NCBI RefSeq assembly: GCF_018221685.1
Contig: NZ_JAGJTM010000001.1
Location: 218,501 to 282,500 of the forward strand
Reading direction: 5' to 3'
Origin: Bombella apis
GTDB lineage: Bacteria > Pseudomonadota > Alphaproteobacteria > Acetobacterales > Acetobacteraceae
DNA length: 64,000 bases
Notes under the pieces: generated by a model
The model's database searches: none
What the model saw: only the letters and a program-made list of their open reading frames with translations
Told to the model about the DNA's origin: nothing
Made by a program: the position numbers and the translations under genes
In this document: piece by piece, positions 63,609-64,000 of the stretch
How the letters are laid out: every line of letters begins with the position of its first letter
Numbering within the stretch: the first letter of the stretch is position 1

Positions 63609-64000
63609 ATGAAATTAACCTTGCGGAAAGTGACCGTGACACCGATTCGTCAGAACTGCACGATTCTGTCGGATCAGATGGGGCGGGCGATTGTTGTCGA
63701 CCCTGGCGGAGAAAGTGTGCGGCTGGCCCGGGAAGCCGAGGGGCTGCATGTCGAGGCCATCCTGCTGACACATGGTCATCTTGATCATGCCGGAGGTGCT
63801 GCCGACCTCAAGAAACTGCTGACGGACCGGCAGGGGGGTGACGTGCCTGTCATCGGGCCGTTGCGGGAGGACCTGTTTCTGCTGTCGAGAATCGAGCAGC
63901 AGGCGGCTGCTTTCGGGCTGGATGGCATGAAAAGCGTCACACCGGACCGTTTTTCCAGCGACGGGGATATACTGTTCTTTCTTGGGCATGACATTGAGGT
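63609..64000 (+). CDS. MBL-fold metallo-hydrolase (glyoxalase II-like), 3' end outside the window
   Basis: The first 130 residues of a metallo-beta-lactamase-fold enzyme: VTVTPIRQNCTIL, IVVDPGGE, and the zinc motif LLTHGHLDHAGGAADL. The pattern is that of YcbL/GloB-like hydrolases acting on thioesters such as S-lactoylglutathione; the exact substrate is unclear without the C-terminus. It runs off the window. Confidence 0.9.
   Translation, partial: MKLTLRKVTVTPIRQNCTILSDQMGRAIVVDPGGESVRLAREAEGLHVEAILLTHGHLDHAGGAADLKKLLTDRQGGDVPVIGPLREDLFLLSRIEQQAAAFGLDGMKSVTPDRFSSDGDILFFLGHDIE

Overview
The window is 64 kb of a GC-rich alphaproteobacterial chromosome with no mobile element, CRISPR array or phage. 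The gene set points to an acetic acid bacterium (Acetobacteraceae): a cyanide-insensitive-type bd quinol oxidase (cioAB), a GMC dehydrogenase with a gluconate-2-dehydrogenase subunit-3 partner, an ATP synthase Fo cluster with b and b' subunits, a DUF2155 protein beside an MlaD protein, and a Mak-type ROK fructokinase. I cannot fix the genus from sequence alone.

Left end (0-10 kb): mnmG and mnmE (tRNA U34 modification) and rho lie on the minus strand. In many alphaproteobacteria rho-mnmE-mnmG leads into rsmG-parA-parB beside the chromosome origin; parAB would lie just outside the window. A DNA repair methyltransferase and the cioA-cioB-DUF2474 operon are inserted between mnmE and rho. Beyond rho is a two-gene GMC dehydrogenase whose genes are split by a 437-bp gap packed with GTAC tetramers, near-consensus DnaA boxes and an AT-rich palindrome. 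Two single-mismatch parS palindromes follow at 17.7 and 20.3 kb. I propose the gap as a candidate oriC and the palindromes as the ParB loading sites; this is the most interesting part of the window.

Middle (10-37 kb): central metabolism and stress genes. These are sucB (without an E3-binding domain), ahcY, a CorA/ZntB transporter, catalase, a pirin/LysR divergent pair, wrbA, mutY, a DUF721/DciA gene, serB, miaA, ilvB-ilvC (without ilvN), speD-speE, panB, a lone gcvT, a fructokinase, glnA, tldD and an outer-membrane barrel protein.

Right (37-64 kb): envelope and energy genes on the minus strand (an Mla/MCE lipid transport operon, an ArnT-like and a GT2 glycosyltransferase, and the Fo genes atpIBEF'F), then a degenerate NrdJ-like TSCPD protein. 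The remainder is mostly plus-strand housekeeping: a second MlaD, DUF2155, dsbB, nadE, an RTX-like secreted protein with an unusual leader, hldD-lgt-pgeF, and rplY-pth-ychF-nadD-rsfS-rlmH. Minus-strand COQ9/TetR-like, proC and ubiK genes, a CHAP-domain protein and a truncated MBL-fold gene complete it. Genes for tRNA-Ala(CGC) and tRNA-Gln(TTG) are present. Many genes overlap by 1-14 bp and simple hairpin terminators close most transcription units.
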